Source: Oscillospiraceae bacterium (GTDB lineage: Bacteria > Bacillota > Clostridia > Oscillospirales > Ruminococcaceae). From it: a DNA stretch of 64,000 nt. A program made the position numbers and the translations under genes. Shown one piece after another: positions 30,188-38,503 of this stretch; position 1 is the first letter of the stretch, and the number at the start of each line of letters is the position of its first letter. The notes below the pieces were generated by a model. It was not told the origin of the DNA and did not search any database. It was given only the letters and a program-made list of their open reading frames with translations. The DNA lies in contig SVOZ01000007.1 in NCBI GenBank assembly GCA_015066115.1, forward strand, positions 1-64,000, read 5' to 3'.

Positions 30188-31273
30188 ATGGCAGCACAAG
30201 ACAAATCAAAGCTGATAAACGACCTTATTGAAATCGGCAAACAGAAAGGCGAGCTTACCACCAAGCAGATAAACGACCTGCTTGAAGAGTTTGATTTTGA
30301 TGTCGAACAGGTTGACCGCCTTTATGAAAAGATCGAAGGCTCTAACATCAAGATAATTGAGGATATGGAGCTTGACCTTGACACCGATTTAGAGTCTATG
30401 AACATCGAAGGGCTCACCGAATCTGATGACTCCTCCGAAACCTTAAACGTCGATGATCCTGTTAAGGTTTATCTTAAGGAGATCGGCAGAGTTCCTCTGC
30501 TTTCAACCGAGGAAGAGCTGGCCCTTTCCGAAAAAATGGCTCAAGGCGATCAGGATGCGGCAAAAAGGCTTTCTGAAGCCAACCTTCGTCTTGTTGTAAG
30601 CATTGCAAAGAGATATGTCGGCAGAGGAATGCAGTTTTTAGACCTCATTCAAGAGGGAAATTTGGGTCTTATAAAGGCCGTTGAAAAATTTGACTACACC
30701 AAAGGTTTTAAATTTTCAACCTATGCGACCTGGTGGATAAGACAGTCCATCACCCGTGCCATTGCCGATCAGGCAAGAACCATAAGAATTCCTGTTCATA
30801 TGGTAGAAACAATCAATAAGGTTAAAAAGGTTTCCAGCCAGCTCTTACATAAGAATGGCCACGAGCCCACATCAGAGGAAATTGCTCGCGAAATCGATAT
30901 GCCTGTTGAAAAGGTCAGCGAAATCATGCGCGTTTCTCAGGAGCCTGTTTCTCTTGAAACCCCAATCGGCGAGGAGGAGGACAGCCATCTGGGCGACTTT
31001 ATCCCCGACGACGACGCTCCCGCTCCCGCAGAGGCCGCTTCCTACACCCTTTTAAAAGAGCAGATCTCAAAGGTGCTCTCGACCTTAACTCCTAGAGAGG
31101 AAAAGGTTTTGCGCCTTAGATTCGGTCTTGAAGACGGAAGACAGAGAACTCTCGAAGAGGTTGGTAAGGAATTTAACGTTACCCGTGAGAGAATTCGTCA
31201 GATAGAGGCAAAGGCATTAAGAAAGCTGCGCCACCCCGGCAGAAGCAAAAAGCTTCGCGACTTTTTAGATTAA
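30188..31273 (+). CDS. rpoD: RNA polymerase sigma factor RpoD (SigA)
   Basis: A 361-residue primary sigma factor of the compact Firmicute type. Region 1.1 is about residues 1-65. Region 1.2 begins at [22 protein letters not shown] near 88. Region 2 has [22 protein letters not shown] and the -10 recognition helix [22 protein letters not shown] near 180-205. Region 4.2 closes with [22 protein letters not shown] near 325-345. It directs transcription of housekeeping promoters, matching the TTGACA/TATAAT-like sites seen here. It lies 14 bases after dnaG and is followed by a strong terminator. Confidence 0.97.
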   Translation: MAAQDKSKLINDLIEIGKQKGELTTKQINDLLEEFDFDVEQVDRLYEKIEGSNIKIIEDMELDLDTDLESMNIEGLTESDDSSETLNVDDPVKVYLKEIGRVPLLSTEEELALSEKMAQGDQDAAKRLSEANLRLVVSIAKRYVGRGMQFLDLIQEGNLGLIKAVEKFDYTKGFKFSTYATWWIRQSITRAIADQARTIRIPVHMVETINKVKKVSSQLLHKNGHEPTSEEIAREIDMPVEKVSEIMRVSQEPVSLETPIGEEEDSHLGDFIPDDDAPAPAEAASYTLLKEQISKVLSTLTPREEKVLRLRFGLEDGRQRTLEEVGKEFNVTRERIRQIEAKALRKLRHPGRSKKLRDFLD

Positions 31274-31276
31274 AAT

Positions 31277-31320
31277 AAAAAGGCTTCCGAATTTTAAAAT
31301 TCGGAAGCCTTTAGTTTTTT
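31277..31320 (+). terminator. Intrinsic terminator of dgt-dnaG-rpoD
   Basis: AAAGGCTTCCGAATTTT and its complement form a near-perfect hairpin, followed by TTTAGTTTTTT. The facing phage-derived block ends 10 bases later. Confidence 0.88.
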
Positions 31321-31329
31321 CTTTTGCAT

Positions 31330-31950
31330 TTATGCAAGCGATCTTTTTGCATTTTCAATTTTTGATTCTGCCTGAGCAAGTTTTGTTTTGTAAAATTCAA
31401 GCTGTGTTTTAAGGCTTTCAAGCTCTGCCACATTAGACTGCGCCATTTTGTTATCAAAGCTGTTTAAAATTTCTGTAAGAAGTGCTGATTGAGTTTTTGC
31501 ATCAACCTTGTAATCGGTGTCAATGAGCCCTGCCGCCTTGTTATTGCTCAGCTTTAAATAGGGTGTTGGGTCAACTGCCGTGTTGTCAACTCTCATTTCA
31601 ACATGCACGTGAACCCCTGTTGAGTTGCCGGTTGTCCCCATAGTTCCGATTTTGGTAGTTCTTGAAACCTTGTCGCCCTTTTTAACCTTTGCACTATTAT
31701 TTACAAGATGGCAAAGGATAATGCGAATTCGCTCAAAGCCGGCGGGCTTTATCGAAACATATCTGCCCCAGCCGTTTGCATCGTAGCCGACATAGCTTAC
31801 CTCGCCGTCACAAACAGAATAAAGGGCGCGTTCATCCGCCGTTATATCAATTCCCTTGTGTCCGTTTTTCCAAAGGCTCCCCTCTTCTCCGAAAACTGCA
31901 GTAACATTGAATTTTCCGTTTACCGGAAGGTTTGTAACATAAGCCGCCAT
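31330..31950 (-). CDS. Phage-type M23 endopeptidase (endolysin)
   Basis: A 206-residue protein that is mostly an M23/LytM domain (residues 10-135). The metal ligands are His31 and Asp35 (GHKGID) and His116 in HVHVE, with catalytic-site His81 and His114. It would cleave peptide cross-links of peptidoglycan. Residues ~165-205 are a coiled coil instead of a cell-wall-binding repeat, and there is no signal peptide, so export depends on the holin encoded just upstream. The ATG at 31950 overlaps the holin stop (TGATG) with GAGGTG eight bases before. It is the last gene of the 31.3-40.4 kb block and converges on rpoD. Confidence 0.85.
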   Translation of the reverse strand: MAAYVTNLPVNGKFNVTAVFGEEGSLWKNGHKGIDITADERALYSVCDGEVSYVGYDANGWGRYVSIKPAGFERIRIILCHLVNNSAKVKKGDKVSRTTKIGTMGTTGNSTGVHVHVEMRVDNTAVDPTPYLKLSNNKAAGLIDTDYKVDAKTQSALLTEILNSFDNKMAQSNVAELESLKTQLEFYKTKLAQAESKIENAKRSLA

Positions 31951-32264
31951 CAAATTTTCACCTCTTTGTCTTCCGAGCTGTTCCCATCAGCTTTTTTTGT
32001 CTTTATGGTTTTTATAAGGTCGTAAATATAATTACTTCCTCGCGAGATCAAAATTCCCGTTAAAACATTTCCTAAAAAGGGGATTCCGCTATTTAGCCCT
32101 ACAAGAGCGGGAATATCAAGCCCGTAAGCAAAGCAGATTATAATACTTACAACCACCGCAGCAACCATCTGCCACTTTATTTTTCTGTCGACCACCCAGG
32201 TTTTTGCATATGTAATAACTCCCTCTGTGAGCACCGACATCACAAGCACCATAGAAAAGTCCAT
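31950..32264 (-). CDS. Phage holin-like membrane protein
   Basis: A 104-residue protein with hydrophobic helices at about 4-20 and 33-50, and a third segment (IPFLGNVLTGILISRGS) near 61-77. A charged C-terminal tail (KTIKTKKADGNSSEDKEVK) follows. Size, topology and position between an XhlA-like protein and an endopeptidase indicate a holin that permeabilises the membrane for lysis. The ATG at 32264 has AGGAGGAAA upstream. The family name cannot be fixed from sequence alone. Confidence 0.75.
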   Translation of the reverse strand: MDFSMVLVMSVLTEGVITYAKTWVVDRKIKWQMVAAVVVSIIICFAYGLDIPALVGLNSGIPFLGNVLTGILISRGSNYIYDLIKTIKTKKADGNSSEDKEVKI

Positions 32265-32306
32265 TTTATTTTCCTCCTTAGAAAAATTCTTTTAATTTTA
32301 CGCGCA

Positions 32307-32609
32307 TCATGTTCGCATTATGAGCGCGAGAATCGCAACGACCACCGAGCTTATTGCCGCGGATATAACCGCACCGACAATAAGCCTTTTATAGTGTCTA
32401 AAGCTATCGGAAGGCTCGCTCTCAACCGCCGAGATCCTTGCTCCCATATCATCCACCTTACTGTCTATCGACTCTGTTTTGACAGCAATTTTTTCAACGG
32501 CAAGAGTTAGGCGTCGGATATCCTTGACCTCATCCTTGATCTCTGAAAGCTGATGAAAAATATTCTTTTCGTCGGCCTCAAGCTTAGCAAGTCTTTCGTG
32601 TATTTCCAT
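32307..32609 (-). CDS. XhlA-like coiled-coil membrane protein
   Basis: A 100-residue protein. Residues 1-70 are a heptad-rich coiled coil (HERLAKLEADEKNIFHQLSE, then IDSKVDDMGARISAVE). One membrane helix follows at 76-97 (LIVGAVISAAISSVVVAILAL). This is the layout of haemolysin XhlA and related lysis helpers, which act with a holin. It lies 42 bases before the holin gene. The ATG at 32609 is preceded by a weak SD (GGCGAAGGAA). Confidence 0.7.
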   Translation of the reverse strand: MEIHERLAKLEADEKNIFHQLSEIKDEVKDIRRLTLAVEKIAVKTESIDSKVDDMGARISAVESEPSDSFRHYKRLIVGAVISAAISSVVVAILALIMRT

Positions 32610-32668
32610 ATTCCTTCGCCTGCCCTCTGCCGCATAAATTCTTCTGCTGCTTCATAAATTATTCTCCT

Positions 32669-34060
32669 TTATTTTTCCTCTGTCCCTACATTGCAAGCAA
32701 ACCTCATATAATAGATCTGAGCCTCTCCCAAGCCGCCGAGCTTAAACCTGACACTGTTGTAATTTGCGCGCGTAAGCGGAATGCACACATCCTTATATCC
32801 AACGCCCGAAATGGTGTGGGTTATCTCGTAATCGCCGCCGTCATAGCTTACAAAAACCTCGATCAGATTGTCAAATGGCATATAGGCGCCTATTTCAAGC
32901 TTTGAGCTGCGTTTATTCCGCGGCAGAAAATCACATATATCCTGAGTTATTACCTGCCACTCAAGATTTCTTACATCGTTGCCTTCTGCATCCTCGCTAT
33001 AAAGCACGTCAAACTTGTAAATATCTGTGTTGTCCGCAAAAAACACATTTCCGTTATGCCTTACGGCGCAGCTACCTGCAAAATCATCCTCTCTGACATA
33101 TCCCTCGGCCTCGGTGTTAAAGCCGTAAAGACAGCTTCCGTCCTGAGTTGTGGTGTTAAGATACAGACCTTTGCCTTTGCCGCAGAGAATGGTTTTTGTG
33201 CTGTCGGTTTCCTTGCCGCACAGCTTATCAAGCGCAAGCCAGACCCTGCTTCCGTCATAGCCGACTATTCCGTCCTTTGAAACAAAATAAAGGATTCCGC
33301 CCGACTCGCAAAGCGCACCTCTGTTTACACAGCCGTAATTTGCGATTTTGACAAGCTCAAAATTGGAGTTGTCCTTTCCGCCTAGCTTGTAAAGCTCATC
33401 AGCAGTAAAAAAGAGGGCGTGACCTTTGTAAGTTGTACAGGCCGTAAAATCCGATTCGCATTTTATACTCTTTTCAAAAGCTCTTGCCTCTATATCTATG
33501 CGCTCCTCATTCATATTCCAGTTTGTTATCTCGTTATAGGCCGAAGCAAAAATCCTCCATCTTCCGCAACCAAACAGGCGATTTTTATAGATCACGGCAT
33601 CGTTAAAATGCGGTGTGCTTACTCTCTCTGTCTGAGTAAAATCACCATTATGGGCAACAAGCATATTACTGCCTTCGCCCTCATGCCTCGTATTAAACAG
33701 GCAGATATTTCCGCCGGCCTTGCAGATAAGCGAGGTCGCAGTATCCTCTGTGCCCGCCTTGTAGATAAGCGAAAGCGAGGATAGATCGTCGCCGCTGTAA
33801 AGCCGAGTTACCCCTGCAAGCACAGTTGTAACATAGGCTTTATCAAAGCTGAAAATGCCCGTTATTCTTTCACCCGACGGGGCAGAAAAGACCTTTTTTC
33901 TGCCATTTCTTGTGACAAGCGCGGGCAGCGCAAAGGCAGAGATATTTTGACTGTGAAAGAGGGTCTTTTCATCGGCATTCCACCTTTTGTCAATGCCCGT
34001 AAACTCGGTTATGTTTATTTCCTTTAAAGACAGCGGATTTAGTTTAGGATAAACAAGCAT
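32669..34060 (-). CDS. Phage structural protein, beta-propeller-like (tail-tube/hub candidate)
   Basis: A 463-residue protein rich in repeated beta motifs of about 40-45 residues, each with aromatic/GG turns (for example GHALFFTADELYKLGG, then GGILYFVSKDGIVGYDGS, then GKGLYLNTTTQDGSCLYGFN, then NGNVFFADNTDIYKF). This suggests a propeller followed by a beta-sandwich end (LIEVFVSYDGGDYEI). Similar proteins occur downstream of the capsid and connector genes in short-tailed phages as tail tube or hub proteins; this assignment is inference from order and fold. It lies 12 bases after the connector candidate, and the ATG at 34060 has GGGGGTGA. Confidence 0.55.
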   Translation of the reverse strand: MLVYPKLNPLSLKEINITEFTGIDKRWNADEKTLFHSQNISAFALPALVTRNGRKKVFSAPSGERITGIFSFDKAYVTTVLAGVTRLYSGDDLSSLSLIYKAGTEDTATSLICKAGGNICLFNTRHEGEGSNMLVAHNGDFTQTERVSTPHFNDAVIYKNRLFGCGRWRIFASAYNEITNWNMNEERIDIEARAFEKSIKCESDFTACTTYKGHALFFTADELYKLGGKDNSNFELVKIANYGCVNRGALCESGGILYFVSKDGIVGYDGSRVWLALDKLCGKETDSTKTILCGKGKGLYLNTTTQDGSCLYGFNTEAEGYVREDDFAGSCAVRHNGNVFFADNTDIYKFDVLYSEDAEGNDVRNLEWQVITQDICDFLPRNKRSSKLEIGAYMPFDNLIEVFVSYDGGDYEITHTISGVGYKDVCIPLTRANYNSVRFKLGGLGEAQIYYMRFACNVGTEEK

Positions 34061-34072
34061 CTTTTCACCCCC

Positions 34073-34654
34073 CTACCAAACCTTTTTAAATCTCTGAGAA
34101 TTTATATCAAAAGCCATGCCTGCCCTGCGATTTTCCTCCACCTCTTTTTTAAGGGAATTTATCGCCTCGGCATAAAGCAGACTGAAATTATTAAGGCGGT
34201 CTATATCGTTATCCATAAGTGCCTCTCTTGACAAAACATGATAAAGATATACTTCATCGTGCTCCTCGCCAAGCAGCAAAATTTTCATTTTATAGTTAAG
34301 CATTGTGTGTGGCGCGGGAATTGCGATATGCTCTATCTTAAGGGTGCCGGAAGGGTTGTTAAAATCAAGAATAAGCTGTTTATCCTTTGTATGATAACCT
34401 TTATCCTGCAGAGCGCCAGAAAGCTTAAGCTTTGTGTCGTTTAGGTAAACATTGACAATGTTTCTTGCGTAAAAATCAAGGTCTACCACAGTTTGCCCTT
34501 CTTTTAAATCGTAAAACAAAACCTCGGTATTTCTGAGAATTTCCAAAGCAACCCTCTTCTCAAGGGCATTAATAATGCTTATGATCTGCTCCTCGCCGAG
34601 CCTGCAATCATACTCGTCTTTAAGCTTTGTTATCACATCGTGTGCATATTTCAT
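34073..34654 (-). CDS. Phage head-tail connector/adaptor candidate
   Basis: A 193-residue soluble protein. The N-terminal ~45 residues are helical (HDVITKLKDEYDCRLGEEQI then ISIINALEKRVALEIL). A beta-rich middle (VDLDFYARNIVNVYLNDTKL, then LKIEHIAIPAPHTM) and a helical end (RLNNFSLLYAEAINSLKKEV) follow. The position after the capsid gene, and the size, suggest an adaptor or tail-tube A protein of a short-tailed phage. I do not recognise a named family. ATG at 34654, SD AAAAGGAGCG. Confidence 0.5.
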   Translation of the reverse strand: MKYAHDVITKLKDEYDCRLGEEQIISIINALEKRVALEILRNTEVLFYDLKEGQTVVDLDFYARNIVNVYLNDTKLKLSGALQDKGYHTKDKQLILDFNNPSGTLKIEHIAIPAPHTMLNYKMKILLLGEEHDEVYLYHVLSREALMDNDIDRLNNFSLLYAEAINSLKKEVEENRRAGMAFDINSQRFKKVW

Positions 34655-34674
34655 AGCATTCGCTCCTTTTTATC

Positions 34675-34908
34675 TCAGCCCTGCATAAATTCAATGTATT
34701 TCTGGGCAGCTCTCTCCTGTGCCGCGGCGTTGTCAAGTGCGCTCTTAACATAATCGGGAACCTCAACCTCAACGCCGCGCTTTATAATAAAAACCTCACC
34801 GTTTACAATAACCGTAACATCATCGGTGTATCTCTGTCCGTCATAGAAAAGCTTGATTTTAACCTTATTGGTCTGAGGCTTATTATTTTCTTTTTTCATT
34901 TTATACAT
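34675..34908 (-). CDS. Small phage protein, unknown
   Basis: A 77-residue protein with a basic N-terminus, a central segment KIKLFYDGQRYTDDVTVIVN then GEVFIIKRGVEVEVPDYV and a helical end. The V-x-P-D-Y-V segment is like the entry of short capsid-decoration or head-completion proteins, but this is not conclusive. It sits between the capsid gene and the connector candidate and has ATG at 34908 with GAAAGGATG upstream. Confidence 0.5.
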   Translation of the reverse strand: MYKMKKENNKPQTNKVKIKLFYDGQRYTDDVTVIVNGEVFIIKRGVEVEVPDYVKSALDNAAAQERAAQKYIEFMQG

Positions 34909-34919
34909 CCTTTCAGGTA

Positions 34920-34948
34920 AGGGACGCGGAAATAATCCGCGTCCTCTT
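34920..34948. terminator. Hairpin between capsid and next gene
   Basis: GGGACGCGG and CCGCGTCC pair with a seven-base AT loop. T runs follow on the plus strand, not on the coding minus strand. It could stabilise the capsid mRNA 3' end or attenuate transcription downstream. Confidence 0.55.
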
Positions 34949-34956
34949 TTTTATAA

Positions 34957-36165
34957 TCAATAATTGTTATTTAATGAGCTTGCAGTTTCAAGTCTTACCA
35001 TAAAGGGCTGGGAAAGAATAGCCGCAGTTTTGACTGCCTTCCAGCCAACAGTTGCTCTCTGGTCAAGGGGATCTCCCGAACCCGCTGAGCCAAGCTGCTT
35101 AATAATAGTCTTAAGGCCGCCACCCTCAACCTCGGTTACGCCGTAGGCATCGGCACCAATAAAGAGTGTTGAGTAAACAGGACAGCCTTCATAACCACCC
35201 TCTCCGGGACAAAGCTCGGAATATAACGATATGTCGATCGCCGCAGCATTTTTGTCAATGGTGATGGTGTTATCAGCAGCATTTGCGGCAACAATAGTGG
35301 CAACACCGCCGCCGCGCTGAATCTTTCTTCCAACAAGGTTAACAGCGTCATTTTCGGTAATATCCTGCTGAATAGTTAAAATGGTGCTGTTTTCGCTGTC
35401 TATGCTGCTTACTGTAAGGTTTCTGCTTGATTCAATAAGATCCTCGCCCTTAAAAACCTTTGCCTCATTGGTTTCAATAAATCGACAGCCGTAAATTCTT
35501 CCAATCTCTCCCTCATACCAGTTTTCAGGATTGTACTCCTTAACGCTCTGCCACTCGTAATCGTTCATAAGGTCATAGGCTACATCCGAGTGAATGATGG
35601 CAATGTAACTGCCGTCAATCTTCTTAGCTCCACCTTTTTTAAGGGTGTTAATAGCCTTTTTAACAGCCGAAACTGATATTGTATTGGAAGAGCTCAGCTC
35701 ATAACGGTGTTTAACGTTACCTTCGCCGTACTGAACGTTTGTTCCGGCATTGATAACCTCTCTTGTAACGGTGTCAAGGGTTCTGCCTGCCTGGTCACCT
35801 AAGATAACGGTTGCCTCAAGGATGTTGTTATCAACAGCGGTGAGGTCAAGCATATCAGAAATGGTTACATAGTCGCCATACTGATTAACAGTTGCTGAAA
35901 GCTTTGACCAGTCAAGCTTTTTGCCGTCGGGGGTTACACCCTCAACAAGAGGCTTACTTGCCTTGGGGAAGGGATTTAAACGGCGAAATTCGATGGTTTT
36001 ACCGCCATTTTTGGGAATAAACCTCTTTTGACCGAAACGGTCGTGAATTAAGAGAGGCTCAGCATTTCTGATAAGCTCGGTGTCGTAATATGCTTTCATT
36101 TCAACGCTGCTTATCTCCTGTCCCTCTCCTGTTTGAATGGTTGTGTTTGTGTTAAGCTCTGACAT
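34957..36165 (-). CDS. Major capsid protein, N4-gp56 type
   Basis: A 402-residue protein. The N-terminus is polar, then YYDTELIRNAEPLLIHDRFG near 27-46, KNGGKTIEFRRLNPFPKAS near 52-70, VNQYGDYVTISDMLDLT near 92-108 and VILGDQAGRTLDTVTREVIN near 118-137. This series is the pattern of the N4-gp56 family of HK97-fold capsid proteins, present in podoviruses and many gut prophages. Later, IAIIHSDVAYDLMND near 188 and a beta-rich insert (~245-310) follow. Its length suits the family. It lies 18 bases after the scaffold gene and is followed by a hairpin. ATG at 36165 with AAGGAGA. Confidence 0.85.
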   Translation of the reverse strand: MSELNTNTTIQTGEGQEISSVEMKAYYDTELIRNAEPLLIHDRFGQKRFIPKNGGKTIEFRRLNPFPKASKPLVEGVTPDGKKLDWSKLSATVNQYGDYVTISDMLDLTAVDNNILEATVILGDQAGRTLDTVTREVINAGTNVQYGEGNVKHRYELSSSNTISVSAVKKAINTLKKGGAKKIDGSYIAIIHSDVAYDLMNDYEWQSVKEYNPENWYEGEIGRIYGCRFIETNEAKVFKGEDLIESSRNLTVSSIDSENSTILTIQQDITENDAVNLVGRKIQRGGGVATIVAANAADNTITIDKNAAAIDISLYSELCPGEGGYEGCPVYSTLFIGADAYGVTEVEGGGLKTIIKQLGSAGSGDPLDQRATVGWKAVKTAAILSQPFMVRLETASSLNNNY

Positions 36166-36183
36166 AATTTCAAATCTCCTTTT

Positions 36184-36873
36184 TTAAAAGGTAATTCGCT
36201 CTCCGCGCCTTACCCTTTCTTTAATATCCGCGCGTTGCGCATCACTTAGATTTTTTGGGTCAAGCGTCATAGAAAAGCTTCCGTATCCGGATACGGCGTC
36301 TTCCTGCGGCCTTAACCCTCTTAGTCGGATCTCGCGGATAACCTGCTCACGCTCCTCTTGCGCCTGCGCTTCTAAAAGTGCAGGCATATTAAGGGCATCA
36401 ACTGCATCCTTAACCGCAAATCCGTTTTTGACAAGCGAGATAAGGCGCTTGTCGGCAAGCAAGCCTTTAGCCTGCTCGGTGCCGTAAAAACCGCCCTCGG
36501 TTTCGGCAAGTTTTTCAAGCTCACTACTAAGAGCCTCTGCAAGCGATGCATCATCTGCCTCGCTCGAATTTTGTTGCATGTTTTTCAAAGAAGCAAGCTC
36601 TACAAGCTGCGAAACAGATTCAACTCCAAGCTTTTCAAAAACACCGTTTAGTGTTTCTTTCATCTCTTCAAGCTCCTGACTCTGCTGTCTCGCCTTTGAA
36701 AGCCTTTTCCCCAGCGCCTTATCAATGCACTGCTGAAATTCCTCCTTTGTTTTAAAAACACGATAGATCTCCTCGTTCTCTGCCGCCTTGGGCGTCCCCT
36801 CAGCATCAGAGCAGATATCTGTATCCTGAGTGAGATCTTCTATATTTAAAGTGTTATTTTCCTGCATTGTCAT
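36184..36873 (-). CDS. Phage scaffold protein candidate
   Basis: A 229-residue acidic, helical protein. Coiled coil covers roughly residues 40-90 (FKTKEEFQQCIDKALGKRLS then KARQQSQELEEMKETL). The end SDAQRADIKERVRRGERITF is basic. Acidic, Q/E-rich helical proteins just upstream of the capsid gene are the scaffolds that guide procapsid assembly. The start at 36873 overlaps the portal gene by 20 bases, and a second ATG two codons in is spaced better from AGGG. Either suits translational coupling. Confidence 0.7.
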   Translation of the reverse strand: MTMQENNTLNIEDLTQDTDICSDAEGTPKAAENEEIYRVFKTKEEFQQCIDKALGKRLSKARQQSQELEEMKETLNGVFEKLGVESVSQLVELASLKNMQQNSSEADDASLAEALSSELEKLAETEGGFYGTEQAKGLLADKRLISLVKNGFAVKDAVDALNMPALLEAQAQEEREQVIREIRLRGLRPQEDAVSGYGSFSMTLDPKNLSDAQRADIKERVRRGERITF

Positions 36874-38488
36874 TTTCCCTTTCTGCCTCTTTTATAGAGC
36901 TGATTATACTCTGCTTATTGTCGATAACCATAGCGTTTACCGCCGCGATTGCCGCACTGCTGTTTTCTTTATTAAAGGCTCCGTTTTTAAACAGCTCCAA
37001 AACAAACTCATTGTGTGAAAGCGCATCGAACATATTTTTCTTCTGAGCCGACACCTCAATATCAAACACAGCCGCAGAAAAATCCTCTCCGCCGTTTGAT
37101 TTTACAGCAAGATAGCTTACCTTGCCGTTATCGCCTATTATGCGGAAACTGCGTTTTTCTGTGTAAAACTGGGAAATAAGCTCGATCACCATATAAATTA
37201 CATCGGAAAAGGCTCTGTAAGAAGTGGTTATAGCATCTCTTGTGAGTTTGCTTCCTGCCTGCTGAAGCGCCGAGATGGCGGCATAGGCTGTAACACCTCT
37301 TGCTGTGTCGCCTTGCGAGAAATCCCTGTTTCCGATTATCTCCTTAAGCTCGCTTATTTTGTTTTCCCTGCAGGTAAGGACCGTGCTGGGCAGGGGAGCT
37401 GCCTGAAGCGGACGGACACTGCTATCATCAACATTGCGGTCACACTCGATAAAGTCAACCGAAAGGTCAGAAAGCTTTTCTGGGTCAATTCCGCCGTCGC
37501 GCTTAATAAGAAATCTCGGTCTTGATGAGATAAGGGCGTTGCGCTCGATAAGATACTCAAGCTTGTCGATTTGTGCCTGGGCATTTTTGCCGACATCGAT
37601 CATTCCCATTCCAAAAGGCGAGCCCTCAACAGGAATAAATCTGTCAATTACAAAGGGGTACATTCCGTGGTCATAAATGCCTCTGTCGCAAAGATTTTCA
37701 TCTGTTTTGGTGGAATAAACCGCCTTGTCGCCGATGAGCTTTGTTAAGTGAACCACCGTTCTGCCGTTTTGGTTTTGCACCTTTTCATAGCAGTCGATTA
37801 TACAGACCCTGCCCTTTAGATCCTGCGTTCCGAAATAGCTTTTAAGGCTCATTTCTCCGCCACTATCCTTAAGATCGGCATCGGGATAGCGGCGCCTTGC
37901 CTCTTCTAAATCGCAAAGTGAAATTACAAAAATGTACTTGCTGTCCTGAATATCCTCAATATAAGGCTGGCTGTAAAACCTCAAAAGATCAATTTTCTTA
38001 ATTGAAACATCACCGAGCCCATTTTCTAAGCTGTTATCCCAGAAAACACCGTAAATACCGCTTCCCTGCTTGAGCTTGTACCACCATATATCCGAATAAA
38101 CCGATTGAAATCCGCTCTTTTCCAAAACAAGCGGCAACACCTTGGAAAGCTCCTGCGCCTTTTGTCTGTCGCCCTCCTCGCGCTCCAAAATGAGCGGCTG
38201 AGGATAGTTGTCCATTGCCTCGGCGTGTCTGTGCCAGATGCCGTTTAAAAGATAAGAACCTGCCGGTCTGTGCGCAAAGCTGCTCTTATCCTCGCCGATT
38301 ATGTACTTCCAATGGTCGCCTTTAAACCAGTTTTCGTTTTCGATAACCGTTCTGTCGGTTTTTTCCTTTGCGCGCCTATAGCTTTCAAAGGCATTTAGCA
38401 TTTGTCTGACTTCCTCTTTTGAAAGAGGCGGTGCGCTCTGTTTTTTTACCGTGATCTGATGTCCTGCAAAATTAACTGTCTTTTCCAT
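36854..38488 (-). CDS. Phage portal protein
   Basis: A 544-residue portal-like protein of the size used by short-tailed phages. The N-terminal part has RTVIENENWFKGDHWKYI near 46, YNL-type clip region GSGIYGVFWDNSLE near 142, FVIDRFIPVEGSPFGMGMID near 275 and the stem-proximal helix GKNAQAQIDKLEYLIERNAL near 295. A helical wing domain with DTARGVTAYAAISALQQAGSK near 383 follows. Portals form the dodecameric DNA entry ring of the capsid. It lies 15 bases after the large terminase gene and overlaps the scaffold gene. ATG at 38488 with AAGGAGAAATG. Confidence 0.85.
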   Translation of the reverse strand: MEKTVNFAGHQITVKKQSAPPLSKEEVRQMLNAFESYRRAKEKTDRTVIENENWFKGDHWKYIIGEDKSSFAHRPAGSYLLNGIWHRHAEAMDNYPQPLILEREEGDRQKAQELSKVLPLVLEKSGFQSVYSDIWWYKLKQGSGIYGVFWDNSLENGLGDVSIKKIDLLRFYSQPYIEDIQDSKYIFVISLCDLEEARRRYPDADLKDSGGEMSLKSYFGTQDLKGRVCIIDCYEKVQNQNGRTVVHLTKLIGDKAVYSTKTDENLCDRGIYDHGMYPFVIDRFIPVEGSPFGMGMIDVGKNAQAQIDKLEYLIERNALISSRPRFLIKRDGGIDPEKLSDLSVDFIECDRNVDDSSVRPLQAAPLPSTVLTCRENKISELKEIIGNRDFSQGDTARGVTAYAAISALQQAGSKLTRDAITTSYRAFSDVIYMVIELISQFYTEKRSFRIIGDNGKVSYLAVKSNGGEDFSAAVFDIEVSAQKKNMFDALSHNEFVLELFKNGAFNKENSSAAIAAVNAMVIDNKQSIISSIKEAERENDNAGK

Positions 38489-38503
38489 ATCATTTCTCCT
38501 TTT

